Assembly (NCBI GenBank): GCA_030407085.1
Contig: CM059586.1
Span: 108,343,501 to 108,407,500 of the forward strand
Direction of reading: 5' to 3'
DNA: 64,000 nucleotides
DNA from: Trichopria drosophilae
Lineage: Eukaryota > Arthropoda > Insecta > Hymenoptera > Diapriidae
A program made the translations under genes and the position numbers. The notes below the pieces were generated by a model. That model did no database searches. It was not told the origin of the DNA and saw only the letters and a list, made by a program, of their open reading frames with translations. Every line of letters begins with the position of its first letter. Position 1 is the stretch's first letter. Below are positions 35,481 to 47,926 of the stretch, piece after piece.

Positions 35481-37241
35481 GTAAACTTTGCAAATGTAGT
35501 ATTTGACCGCAAATGTCAATAACATCGCTTCTCTGTGACCAGCTTGTAGACGAAGCTTCTCTTTGAATAAAATAAATATGTTAAAAAATAAAATTACTTG
35601 ATGGTAGAAAATTACGTCATGGAAGAACGTCTTTTGATGTATAATCTTTTCGGAGATTTGGAATTTTCAACTTTATGTAATTTATAAATTGCTTCTTCTA
35701 CTACTCTAGTTTTTAATGCTAACATTTCTCTCAATATTCAGGATACTGCGTAATACTTTTACGTAAAACTCTCTTGAAAATACATTTAATTTCAATTTCA
35801 GATCAATAAGCTTGATTTTTTATTTAAACTCTGTACGACCTAGTTTTCACATACTGAGTCTAGAGACTACCTAATTTCGTTTCCTTTGTAATCTTCTTTA
35901 TTTTATTTGGCTGCACCGTTTTAAACGGCTCGTGTATATTTTAAAGATAAACGAAACTTGCAACTTGAAGACTGCAAACTTCATCAATCACATTACTATC
36001 ACATTGTTAACGACTGATTATGGTGAGATTTGGCGTGTCATCGTCACGAAAATAACGTTTACTATATCAACAAATTAAAAAATATAATTTGTGACGAGAA
36101 TTCAACTTTTAGTTATCTTATTCTATAAATGCATTATGGTTCATGTTTCAATTTTAAAAAACTAGGTTTTCTCAACTTTTAATTTGGTCTGCACTTTAAA
36201 CTAGAGTTTTAAATTCATTGTGTTGCGATTATTAACATAGGTATTACAAAAGTTTATCAAATACCTGAAACTTTTCAGTTTTCTTAGTACTGTTGATCAT
36301 AAAATAAAAAATCCCAAAATATAATGTATAAAAGACGTTTCTGTATCATGATATGTATGCAATTTGCAGTCTCATTCTATAAAGTTTTATACTACAAAAT
36401 AATTATTTTTATGATACAGATATATCTCAGATTTTTAGCTTACATTAAAATGTGGTTTTGATCTTCCTGTAAATATGATTACTATGGGTTTAAATTTATA
36501 TTACACAAAATCATGACAATATATTCGTAAAAGTAACTATTCACAAGATACCGTGGAATATTTTTGAGCATTCATACTTTTCGAAAGAAGCAAAAATTGG
36601 TGAATGGAAACGAATACTTATTTTAAAATAATTCTGTTCTACTTTCTGATTGTTAAAAATAAAATATTTAAATATATGTTTGTATTTTTGGTTTTATGTT
36701 TATAACTAACGATGGGATGCATTATGATGGCGATGTCAGGACATATTCATGTTTTATTTTTTTTCTTATTTTGGGACATGAGCAAGAACATTTTTTTAAA
36801 TTAGGAACAATATTCTACCAATATTTTAAAAATTCCTAGGTAAAAGCTCAAAATTCTAATCTTATATTATTCAAAAAATATGGTCAAATTAGCATCAATT
36901 TTGTCGCGTCTGAAATAATGTCTTTGATAAGAAATTGAGAAGTAAAACAAGAAAATTCTACAAATTTATAAGGATGAAATGTAAATCTCGAAGGAATGCT
37001 GCCAACTTTCAGCCTCATGTATACCGCACGTATACTTGTACTACTGTTCATTTCACGTACATGAAAGTTTCCTCCTTATCTTCCTTTCACGAGAACTGAA
37101 CGATGAAATTCCTTGAAATACTTCTATCTCCAAATGAATAAAATGATCCCCTTATACATCAATCCAATTTTCATTTGTGGCTAAAAAAGATCTTCAGTAT
37201 CTATTATAATAACTCCCAAATATATAAAAACAAATCTTATC

Positions 37242-37701
37242 CTTTAACCTGTTAATATTCAAACGTACAAAATTTTGTCATAAAGTTTGCCATTATATTT
37301 TAGCATTTTATACTTCACTAACAAATTTGACACTTCTGATTGGCCAAAAACCGATCTTTCCAATGGTGCATGTCAATATTTTTCAAATTCCAAAATAAAA
37401 AAGTTTTGTTTTTAATTTATCGAATTTTATCATACAAGTATTCCACCATGTAAATGGTGGACACAAAATGGCATCAAAGTGAATGATGTGACCTATAATA
37501 AAATTCAATAAATTAAAAATGGAGCAAAAAAAATTTCAGACTTTTATTTTTAAGAAACATGTATAACTTTTTTATTTCAGCATTTGAAAAATTGGACAAT
37601 AAGAAATGACTAGTGACAATTTTTTTTCATAGTTTAAATGTTAACAAGTAGTTTCAAACTTCATGAAAAAACTTTGTACATTTGGAAGTTAATGGGTTAA
37701 G
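37242..37701. mobile_element. TTAA-bounded element with ~50-bp inverted ends
   Basis: The left end (TTAACCTGTTAATATTCAAA, then CGTACAAAATTTTGTCAT) is inverted at the right (TTAACCCATTAACTTCCAAA, then TGTACAAAGTTTTTTCAT). TTAA followed by CC(C/T) at both ends is the piggyBac hallmark. The 460-bp interior has no transposase. The left half contains a reversed, diverged copy of the repeat also seen at 47779 and 63175. Confidence 0.6.
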
Positions 37702-40700
37702 AGAGAATGTTGTAACGAAGAGAATTTTCGACAATGAAATTAAATTTTAAACTTCTTTGTACTGAAATTAAGGACGGTCGATACGCCACAGTCAGGTCTT
37801 TGATAATAATATGTTGCACCGGGCAAGTAGAGGGTGGTGCTTTTGATTTACGAGTGCAATATTCACACACGAGTCGAAGACGAATGGAGAGAACATTCTA
37901 TGAATACTTCAAATCCCAACCCCTGCGGGGAAATTAAATTTTGTGTTATTATTCAGCGTGTATTTGGTAAACAATATTTCATTTAATGTTTGAGATTCAA
38001 ATAACAGTTCCAGTGATCATGATGAAGTGACTGCGGCGCATTATTAAAATTGGCTTGCGAATAAATAAGGGATTGATTTGAAATCTCTTATAGAACAGTA
38101 ATGAAAAATTTAAGATTTATTTTTTTCATAACGTCAATAGGGAAATTAATCAATTTCTTGATGTGAATTTTATTTGAAAACATTACTGAAAGACGATGCA
38201 AATTCTTTGAATATGTAAACTAATTTTTTAGCCGATATAAAGTAAAACGAAAGACTGGGTTTAAATTTACTAACTTATTACTTTTACGTAGTTGGTAAAA
38301 ATAACCACTTTTTTCGTATAGTTGACAGATTTTATTATACTCATAGGGACTAGAATCTAGATTATACGAGTTAATATCTGAATATTCTAAATAAAAAACT
38401 TTTATGATGACAATCTTAGATAGTAAAGATATTGATTACTTCTACTGCTATCAAAGATAGTTATTGTTAGTATTTTCGTAAATAATTTAATTGAATTTTT
38501 ATCAATTTTATTGTTTAAAAATGATTTTATGAAAATTGTAAGTTTTTAGGTTAAGTTTATGAGGAATCCTCTTAAATTTTCAATACTCCTAGAACTTGAC
38601 ACATATCTGTTAAATTAAGGGATGTACATACATTTTCCAACGTGTACTTGATAAATCTGGTATACTTGTACATGTGCCAAGTCGCATTACTCAAAACGTT
38701 GCATAGATATCATATGCAACCGGCATGGAAATTATAAATGTCATGCCTTTCTTTGCGTACTACACAGAGAATTATTTTATATTAAGTTTTTCATTCGTAG
38801 CATGTATGGATTTTATCTTCAAAGATGTGCATTTCAAAAATGCATAGCAGAAGCATATGCCTATTATATAAGTCACTGTGTAATAGTATATTCCGGTGTA
38901 ACTTACTTTTTTCAAAATATGTGGTTTATTTATTAAATCCATCAGAACAAACTCTTTTCACCTACTGAAATTTCTGCTTGGAATGTCATTCTATTTGTAA
39001 ACAAAAGAACCCCACTTGCAAAATGAATATGTCATGCTGTGAAACAAGCCGGAAATATTCGTACCATTGGTCTATTCAAGCGTCAATCAATTACCAAATT
39101 GTTATTTATCTGTCATACTGGAAAACGGGTTGAAAAAATGAGTTTAATGCATTGCCGTTATCGAGTTATTTTAGCGATGTTTCATGAGAGAATAGTCGAT
39201 GCTTGAGATTAAATATTTGGAAGAATGTCGAAATTATTGAAATTTGCAACACTATACTTTAAAGTTATCCCTTTCCAGACCGATGGTTATTGGTAATCTG
39301 TAGCTGAGAGTATTTGTTACAGCTTTCGGGGTTGCGAATCCAGGATAAAATTTGCGGAATTAAAATGCCGGTTCCGATATGACGCTGTGTGATAAAAAAT
39401 TTAATATTCTGCAAATTAAAGAAATGCTGAATTGAAACTGCGCAGTAATATTCATTACTGCATGCAAATATGTGTGGTGAAGGATATTACAGCGATTTTA
39501 ATTTTCCTTATATTTTTGACATGTTCGTGTTTCTCTGATTTATAAAACGTGTATCCAGTGAATAGTTTAAATAATGGATTATTAGACGTGAGTTTAAGTA
39601 AAACTAATATTTTGTTTTCATTTTTTGGGTTTAACAAAACCAACTTGGTTCCAAAATAATTGGCCAAACTTTTTGTTTCTCAATATCCACTAAAGAAATA
39701 GTACAACGTTGCTTGATGTCCCACCAAAATTAAAATCGATTTATTTTAAGGTCAAATGTTAAAGAATTCCTCATATATAGACATTTTTAACACGTTTAAA
39801 CTTTAACAGACCCATTTAAATACTTTAAAAATCATAAAAATAAGTGTGTACCACGCGTTGTCAGATTATAGAGAGATTCACATTTACGTTAATGTTTTAT
39901 AATGATGTACGAATTAAGATAGAAATTAACCACCGAAGGCGAGCTAGTGGAAAGTCTACCTGAAGTGGAAAATTTCTTGTCAAATGATAAGCCTCTTATC
40001 TGTTGACGTAATGCTTATTAAACGAAGCTTTTTTTTGCTTTAGTATATAAGTGGTTTAGATCATAAGGAAGTGAACAGTCCTTAAAATAAGAATATTCCT
40101 AGTGATTTTTTTTTAATTTGACGTTCTAGTAATTCAGTAGCCGTAAATTTTATCACAACATAGTATTTGTTACTATAGAAATATTGTATTATTTTTCAAA
40201 CAACAAGTGGTTTGAGCACAGATAAGAACATATGTATGAATTGTAGAAAAAGGTCAAATTACACTAAAATATGAAAGTTAAAACATAAATTATTACAAAA
40301 ATTTACGCGATTTCTGTACAGACAAGTTGTTAACTCTTATTTCATAATAGACCACCGACGGGAAATTCTTTAGAATAAATAAAAGAAAGAATTGTAGTCT
40401 TATAGAAGTCCAATTTGATAAAGAAAAAATGTAATTTTTTAAAAATGATTAAAATGATAACATTTAAACATATTAAACGGTGACGTGCCTTCTGAAATAA
40501 ACGTTTAAAACGCGTGTAAAAATTTATACTTCAAAACGTTTTCTAGGCGGACATCGACACGTATATATCCACTTGCCTCATAAACGTTAAATAAATGTAA
40601 ACCAAATGTGTACATTTATTGAACGATCGGGTCTTTATTGGGTAGAAGAGGTTTTATTACTCTTCGAGAATCGTAAATAGAAATTATTTTAACGAGGAAT

Positions 40701-42167
40701 GAATAAACACTTTTTCCTTAATGAACGGTTTATTGCGATTAACAACGTTCGTAATTTAGAATATAATTAACAATATTGTTTTAAACGTGAAAATACAACT
40801 GAATAGTTTTCAAAGACTAATTCCGAGAAATTGAAATGGCTTAAACTAATTTTGTCGATGCGCAATTCAGAAAAGAGAGTCTTGTTTATGTTAGATCTTT
40901 CGACGCTGTGCTGGTTGATGTATTTCTTTCCCTTTGATGGTTTCAAGTTGCTGCTACTGAAAGATTTATTGTACTTAAAAAAATGGATAAAAGAAAAGTA
41001 CGAAAGTAAACGATTTTTACTTCTATAAAGTCACTTTCTATCGTTTAAAAATTGTTTACATCTGACTTGAAATGTTATTTCAGATTCAGAATAAGATGGA
41101 AATGTTGTATAAAGAAATAAAATGTAGGGGAAAAATATTATTTCTAAATTCGATGAAAGTAGAATGGATATAAAGAAATGAAGAAAAATACTGAAACAAG
41201 GCATGGATATAATTAAAACTGGAGGAAACTAATTATTGAAAAGGGTCGAATGAAACAAATGAAGCAAAGGAAATTAATCAAATGAGAATGGAGTCACAAA
41301 AGGAAATCAATCCTATGGTAAAAAATAATTTAAATTACTGCAAAATAGAGAAATTCAAAAACAGAATAAAAGAAGAGAATACTAGGGGCAAATTAAATGT
41401 CTGAAATGAATGTATTTTATTATTTTTATTTGTTATTAATTTAATATTCATAATGTGACTCGATCATCATCTGTTTTAATGTCATGAGAAATTTATCTTT
41501 TAAAAACAACTGACATTGTAAGACAAACAATGATAGACGTATATCAAGGTACATTAGAATTAAGAAAAGCATTTTACGGTAGATGGCTCCATTTTAATTT
41601 TTAAATCTTTTTAAGTGTTCGAGACATAAATCAATAGTTTACTGAAACATTTTAACGTAATTATTTATAAGCGAATGATTATGAAGAAAGATACGTATTG
41701 TATTTATGAGATTATCTTATTTATGCGTTAAGTATAATGAGGGATTAAAAATAGTTGTATTATTAAAATAATATTCATGACCGTTATGTATCCGTTCTAA
41801 ACTTTTTATTTATTAATGTCACTACTTCAATAAGTCGGCATTTGATGTAATTTTGTGTAACTTTGATTAAAACAAGAATTCCAACAAATCAATATTTTCA
41901 TTCCTATTATTATAAAAAATTGGTATTAATTATTTTAATAAACTGTCGATCTAAACATTTTAAATCACATGCATTTATTTGATACAAATCGAAATTGTAT
42001 AAACAGTGAATTAAAAAGTCATAAATGTCTAATTAAGAATTAGAAGATAATTTACAAAAATTGAAACAATTTATTATCTGAATGATTTAAAATCAAATTA
42101 ATAATAAATTCTGTTTTTGTTTTTATAATTTCAATAAACTGTTTATTTAAAATAATCGTTTATTTCT
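37702..42167. other. Long gene-poor stretch
   Basis: A modestly G+C-richer patch at 37770-37940 is open on the plus strand (TGQVEGGAFDLRVQYSHTS...) without good splice sites. The remainder has AT-driven short ORFs only. Confidence 0.4.
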
Positions 42168-42203
42168 AACTTGAAAGGTAACTTGAAAGGTAACTGGAAA
42201 TGT
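42168..42203. repeat. Three tandem copies of a 12-bp unit
   Basis: Two exact copies of AACTTGAAAGGT are followed by AACTGGAAATGT. It lies 40 bp before the palindrome at 42242. Confidence 0.85.
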
Positions 42204-42241
42204 AAGTAACACCCCGGCATATTTTACTTCCTCAAATTCTG

Positions 42242-42262
42242 GTGTAAAATCGAATTTTACAC
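42242..42262. repeat. Perfect palindrome GTGTAAAAT-CGA-ATTTTACAC
   Basis: It has 9-bp arms with a 3-bp centre and is followed by CTCGCTGTGACG. It is a member of the dispersed GTAAAAT...ATTTTAC family. Confidence 0.9.
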
Positions 42263-43208
42263 TCGCTGTGACGAAATAAATATTAATTAAAAACTGTTGT
42301 TTTTTATGACACAGTCATTCATTAAAATAACAACATTTTGTTGTAATTTCATATTCTCGTCTTCTATACGTTATAGAAAAACTTTACTTACATACGTGTA
42401 CTATGACCAAAAGAAGAAATAATAAAACAGTTAAATGAAAACATGTAATTCTATTCTTTTTTGAAATATTGTCTTTAAGAATCAATTCAGTGAAATAGTA
42501 AAAACTGTGTTTACAATGTAACGTACTTCAACTGATGCTTTAATAAATCCTTGGCCTATTAGTAATAAACTGAAAGTTCTCTTAAAAATTGCTTTTTTGT
42601 AATTTATCGGCAATAAAGTTCAAATTTATTAGTTTAGCTCCTGTAGTATACTACCCGCTTATTTCGGATTACTTTTTCGCAAAAATAGTTATGTAATACA
42701 CTTCACTCATAGTGTAAACAATGTAAAATTGAATTTTAGCTTGCTTTTAGGGAAAGAATACATATGGTTATTACACAGAAGCCATACATTGTACCAGAGG
42801 TAATTTAGACTGTAATGAACATTTTGTTACATTATATGAGCAGTATAAACGCGTTGCATTACATTAAAGTAAATTGACAACCTGACATACTCGACAAATA
42901 ATTCCAGTAGTTTAAACTAATCTCCATGCAATTTTTTTCTTGTCAACAAATATAGTAGACAACGATTTATATTCTAAAATATTTCGAAAAATACAGCTGT
43001 ACATTATTGACAGGAAATGTTTCTGTATAGAAATTGTTATTTTTCCTAATAAAATCAGGCATTTTGCAAAAATCGAAAATACGTCTTGTAAAATTATTTA
43101 CACAATTCCGATTTCAAGTTTTCTATTACAAAAAATCTCAGAAATCACGAAAAATATACGATAAGTAATATAGTATGCCTAGTGTAGAAAGGTAATTTTT
43201 CTTACAAG

Positions 43209-43259
43209 GACACAAAAGTGTAGTTTACGTCCAGAGTGTGTTCGACGTCATGAAGGCTG
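43209..43259 (+). CDS. Candidate 51-nt exon
   Basis: A pyrimidine-rich acceptor (GTAATTTTTCTTACAAG) is followed by 51 nt and a good donor (GGCTG|GTAAGAAC). Two phases are open: one reads HKSVVYVQSVFDVMKA with split codons at both ends, the other TQKCSLRPECVRRHEG. G+C content is well above the flanks and the length is a multiple of three. Neither peptide matches a family I can name. Palindromic repeats lie 0.2-0.45 kb downstream, so an exonised repeat is an alternative. Confidence 0.3.
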
Positions 43260-43455
43260 GTAAGAACCCAAAATAATTAAAATCCTTATATCAAATGTTT
43301 ATAATTTATGACTGAATTGTGTAAATTTAACTATACAAAAATTGAACAAAGAAATTTTTATATTTATTTTGCGTAGTTTAAAATTGGGCATTAATTGAGA
43401 GTTAATGTTAATTAAGTTAATTAATTAATTTTTCCTTATTTTATCACCCGTTGTT

Positions 43456-43472
43456 GTAAAATCGTATTTTAC
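43456..43472. repeat. Perfect palindrome GTAAAAT-CGT-ATTTTAC
   Basis: It is preceded by CACCCGTTGTT and followed by GCATCGGTACTGCC. Two degenerate relatives lie just downstream: GGGCGTAAAATATTCTTTTA (43508) and GTAAAATGTGATTTTGTGCC (43655). Confidence 0.9.
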
Positions 43473-43507
43473 GCATCGGTACTGCCAAATTGTTTTTTTC
43501 GTTACTA

Positions 43508-43680
43508 GGGCGTAAAATATTCTTTTAGGACCACAGGCATCATGTGGTCGCCTTTGGTCGAAAAAACTTTCTATTTTATAAATAACGGGGTTAAAATTTG
43601 AGTTTATTCAACTCCATGACATTCCAATCTAATCCATATCATCTTTGAAGGAGTAAAATGTGATTTTGTGCCCTGCCGTG
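43508..43680. repeat. Two degenerate members of the GTAAAAT palindrome family
   Basis: GGGCGTAAAATATTCTTTTA followed by GGACC at 43508-43532, and AGTAAAATGTGATTTTGTGC at about 43653, retain the left arm and lose part of the right. With the intact copy at 43456 they form a local cluster of three in 220 bp. Confidence 0.5.
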
Positions 43681-46600
43681 AAATCTTTGGACACAAATTA
43701 TCGAGCCCCACGAAATATCGATCTCGACGATAGTGCTTTCCTTCTCTCGATAAACTTCGCCCTCGTCGAAGATCGCTAATTACTCCCTAGTTGCATAATA
43801 TGCTATTACAACACCGTATGACGAAAAGCATATTTTGGCCTTTGGAATTATGAAACTTAGATTACATACAAGCAGTTTAAATGAAGAAGTGTTTGCAATG
43901 AAAGATTTATATTTAACTTCGAAGGTTTTGAACCGTGATATTATTTGTTTTTCAACACATTTTTTCAATATTGCAGAAGATAATAAATTAATTTACAGCA
44001 AACTAATTACAACTTTAATTTTCACTGTCATTCATCAAATATATCGGGAGTAATTTAGAGGCGAATATTTATATGTTAATATGTTTTTCTACAGTTTATT
44101 GTTTGGTTTTAATATTTTTAACATTTGGAATTAGGTATTCTGTGTACTAATTGTAAATAAGTTTACTACATATAAAAATAATAACCAAATCAATTAAGTA
44201 AGTTTAGATACTGTGAACAAAAACTTTATATTGATGTATTTCTCAAATAAAATATGACAAATATCTGTCACCTAAGGGAATGTACTATTGATACGAGATT
44301 ATTACAGTATAAGCTTCAATGTTCAATATATACCCTAGAAGACTATAATGAGCATAAAGATGAAAGAGCTTCTCGAATCTCCTATTATTTCTGTTTTACA
44401 TGACATATTGCCCAGCTAAAATTCTTGTACACAAAGATAAATTAGAAACCTTAATTAAGGTGACTCTGAAAACCACGTAATAACCACCGTGGAGCCTCTT
44501 TAGTATTCAAGAATTCAAGAGGGTTGTTGGTTCTTGAGTTAGATATGAGTCATTTCGTGTACTCTCACGTATGGTTCTTCACTCTAGTTTGTTCCCCATT
44601 AAACATTCCAAGTTATGAATTTTCTAAATAATAGAAAATCATAATATAAATGATATAAACCCAGTAGGGGCATATAAAATAATTTACATATGAAATAAAG
44701 ATTCGAAGAAAGTTTTGGTGGCATGAAAAGTTATTTGGCCATATAAATTTCAAGTTTTCTAGAATTAATTTGTATGTGATAAATGGCGTACAAGACGTGC
44801 ATGTACAGTTTTCATACTTTCTATCTTATAGCACAAATAATAATATAATATAAATAAGTTCATTGTACGCGAAATTTTAAGACATTAGTACTGACACTAA
44901 GAAATGTTATTAATGTGTGTTAATTGTTATGGAAGTGGGGTTACATAAGATATTTTGTAAGTGACAATCGAGGAAATCGGATTATTATCAATCTGTAAAT
45001 CCAACGATTTTAAAAATTTATACAGTAAACCATAAAAACAAACATAAACTGCATGCTGTATTGTTACAAATTTAGAGAGTCTCTGTGAGAAAGAAATGTT
45101 AAAGCATGTAGAAATAATTTCGACGCAAATTAAAAGCAGCAAATCTGTTTTTTCAAGTCAAATTCTGACCGATTATGACTATTGACTATTTACAGTGTGG
45201 AAAATACATTAAGTTTCGTTTATTATTAATGAAGCTTCATTCTTCTAAATTTACTTTAATAAATAATCAATTTTGCAAATAAAAACATATCATTGAAGCA
45301 TTTCCAAGTACATTTAAATTAATAATTTATTCTTTAATTGCTTTAGCAGTTAATTGATTTTCAGATATCCTTCACAAATATTCTATTAAATTATGCAATT
45401 GATCAATACTATTAAAATTCGACCACGTCTTACATTTAAGCCAAATCAGATTTTTTTATATTTTCTCTAAACTATCATGGACATGGTTGGTTTTGGAACC
45501 TAACGCTTCATATTCCGATGACAAACGAACTGTTGTGGTATTATGTTACTATTGTTGCTTTGTCAATATCAAAACGTAGTATCCATTCCATTTATGCAGT
45601 TCAATTACAACTCTCATCATTGCATAATATGACATTTTATTAATGCGTTATATTGACTCAATTTCCACACGAATTAATATTCCTGTTAATTTAAATAAAA
45701 TTACATTATAAATGAGCGTTCAAATCAAATAAATTATATGGAAGATTTGTATTATTCCCAACCAAATAATATATCCAATTTGTATTAAAATACGTACGTA
45801 ATTTCTATTGAAAGTGAAAAGGGGAAGCTTCCTGTCAAAAATTTGTTCGTTCAAAATTAAAACTACCTGAAAGTAAAGAGTTAGTTCTGCAGTTTGAAGC
45901 AGTGAATAGCCTGAATAAGTTTTATGTTTACAAAATATTTGAAAAATATTTCCTAAATCAATTCAATTTTTTTGTACTTTCACGGTACTTTAAGGGGACC
46001 ACACCTGAAATTTCAGCTATATTAAGTTATCATTTTAAAAAATATTATTATTTGTTTTCTAGCGTTAGTTTATTCTAGAAATAATGTCGTAACGAAACAA
46101 AATTCCAATGTATTTTTTTTTTATTTTTGACATTAAAATATGTGACAGAATTAAAATTTCTCCAAATCAAGATCCCTATTTCTTACTGAGGGGTTTGAGA
46201 TACAAAATAATACGAGAATCAGAAGAAAATATTGTTATGGTAAAAATATTTGTGGAAGAAGCATTTTTTACTTCTGATAATATTTTCATAGCATATCCGA
46301 AAGTTTCATACTCTCTTTGAATCTGTATTTTTCTTCGTAAATTGGTACGCTAAGTATGAATGTCTTAGTGAAAATTGGACAGAAGGTCAATTTCAAGGTC
46401 AAAACAAATAAAAACTTTTTATTTCTGCCGTTTTTGACTTATTTTTAAAAAGACAAATATGATGAAAAAGTGTTTCATAGGAAATTTGTTGATCAGTTTA
46501 TGGGACTTTTATATTGATGAATAAAACATGTTCTGTTGAAGATTAAAAATATTCCTATCTTGAAATTTTAGTGCTTCTAAAAATTTGCAGAAACTGTTTG

Positions 46601-47778
46601 GGAAGAGACATTTTTTGTGCACTGGGTTCCGAAATGTAAAATATGATCCATAAAAGTCTTGTACCATAAGAACAGGAAATGAACGAGCTCTCAGTTGAAA
46701 ATTAGGTTTAGGTCCTCAAAATTCTCTCACATTAAACTCTAGCTTTCAACGCTGATTAAAAATTAAAAATTCTAAATGCTTTAATTGAAGAAAATCTTTT
46801 GACATTAAAATTGCTTAATTAAAAAAAAATCTATTAAACTTCCCTTCACCGTATAAGGGACGATTACGAAGGACGACCTTCTTTTTTCGTTTTGTCAATG
46901 TAATGCTAACAATGTTTATTAAAAATATTCGTGGCTCCAACATAATTCTAAGAAATATGATAATTATTTGCATTTGATTTCTATTTGATGGCAACTTGAA
47001 ATAGGTACTTAAAAGGGTACTTTCAAGTCCAACGTCGAAACAAAGGTGAGAACTGGTGACACCATTAACTTTTATTATGCCAATAACCCCGATTATAAAT
47101 TTCAGTTTTCGGTTCACTCTCAACTCCTTCACTTCACTCACTGCCACTCCTATTTTGCATTACAATTCTATTAGACAAGTTTGACGAACATTTTTATTAT
47201 TAATTAGAATACCATCTTCTTGCATGGTTTTGTTCAAAGAGAAATGCTTCAATAGATTTATACACGGATGGAAATATTTAATCACCACAGCGTATTTATG
47301 GATATTTCAGCAAATATTTGTCGTAACATAAAACGGAAATGTTTGACTTGTTTAGCGAAATGTTTTTGCTGCTTTTGAATTTATACTCGTCGATATAACT
47401 AAAATGCAATGAAATGTGAACTGGTAACACTGATTGATAGAACGTTACTTTTCGTGTGCCTTTGATATGCCAGGTACAATTTTGACGTTTTCTAAAAATT
47501 TCCAGCTTGTTTGAAAAGATAAAATCTTCGTTTGATATTCACAATGTCATAAGCCGTGTTCAGCATGATCAAATACTTCGAACATGATCCTGCTATTGTT
47601 AATTTCGGACGCCATTTTATGGACGTCGTGATAAATTTGCTGAAAATGTATTCATTATTTTGAAGCTGATTTTTTTCGGGTTATTTATATCCGAGAAATG
47701 ATAAACAAAAATAATGATAAGAGCTCAAAATCGTTAAAAATCGCTATTAATCAGGTGTTTTTTTTTTTATTTTTGAAT
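43681..47778. other. Long gene-poor stretch
   Basis: Short ORFs only. Two AAGGTCA words lie 10 bp apart in direct orientation at 46383-46401. A 110-codon minus ORF at 47147-46815 starts at a GTG and has no family resemblance. A donor-like AAAG|GTGAGA occurs near 47044 on the plus strand without a partner. Confidence 0.4.
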
Positions 47779-47926
47779 GTACAGTATTTTCTGATACGTC
47801 ATTGGAAAGAGCTAAAGTTTCAGCCATAAAAAATATGTATGACGAATTTTTTTCCTTGGATTTTAATACTAAAATGTACTGCCAAACTTTTGTACATTTG
47901 GCGTTTGTTGGGTTATAGAGGGTTTT
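47779..47926. repeat. Dispersed repeat with CATTGGAAAGAGC, one of three copies
   Basis: In order, the words CATTGGAAAGAGC, TTTTAATAC, AAAATGTACTG, CAAACTT and GTTGGGTTA match CATTCGAAAGAGC, TTTTAATAC, AAAATTTACTG, CAAACTT and GAGTTAAAG at 63175-63318, and an inverted copy at about 37250-37390. All three are non-coding. Confidence 0.6.

Noticed and set aside
46815..47147. 110-codon minus ORF
   Set aside because: The first codon is GTG, the sequence is Ile-rich with a poly-Lys stretch, and no family or splice sites support it.
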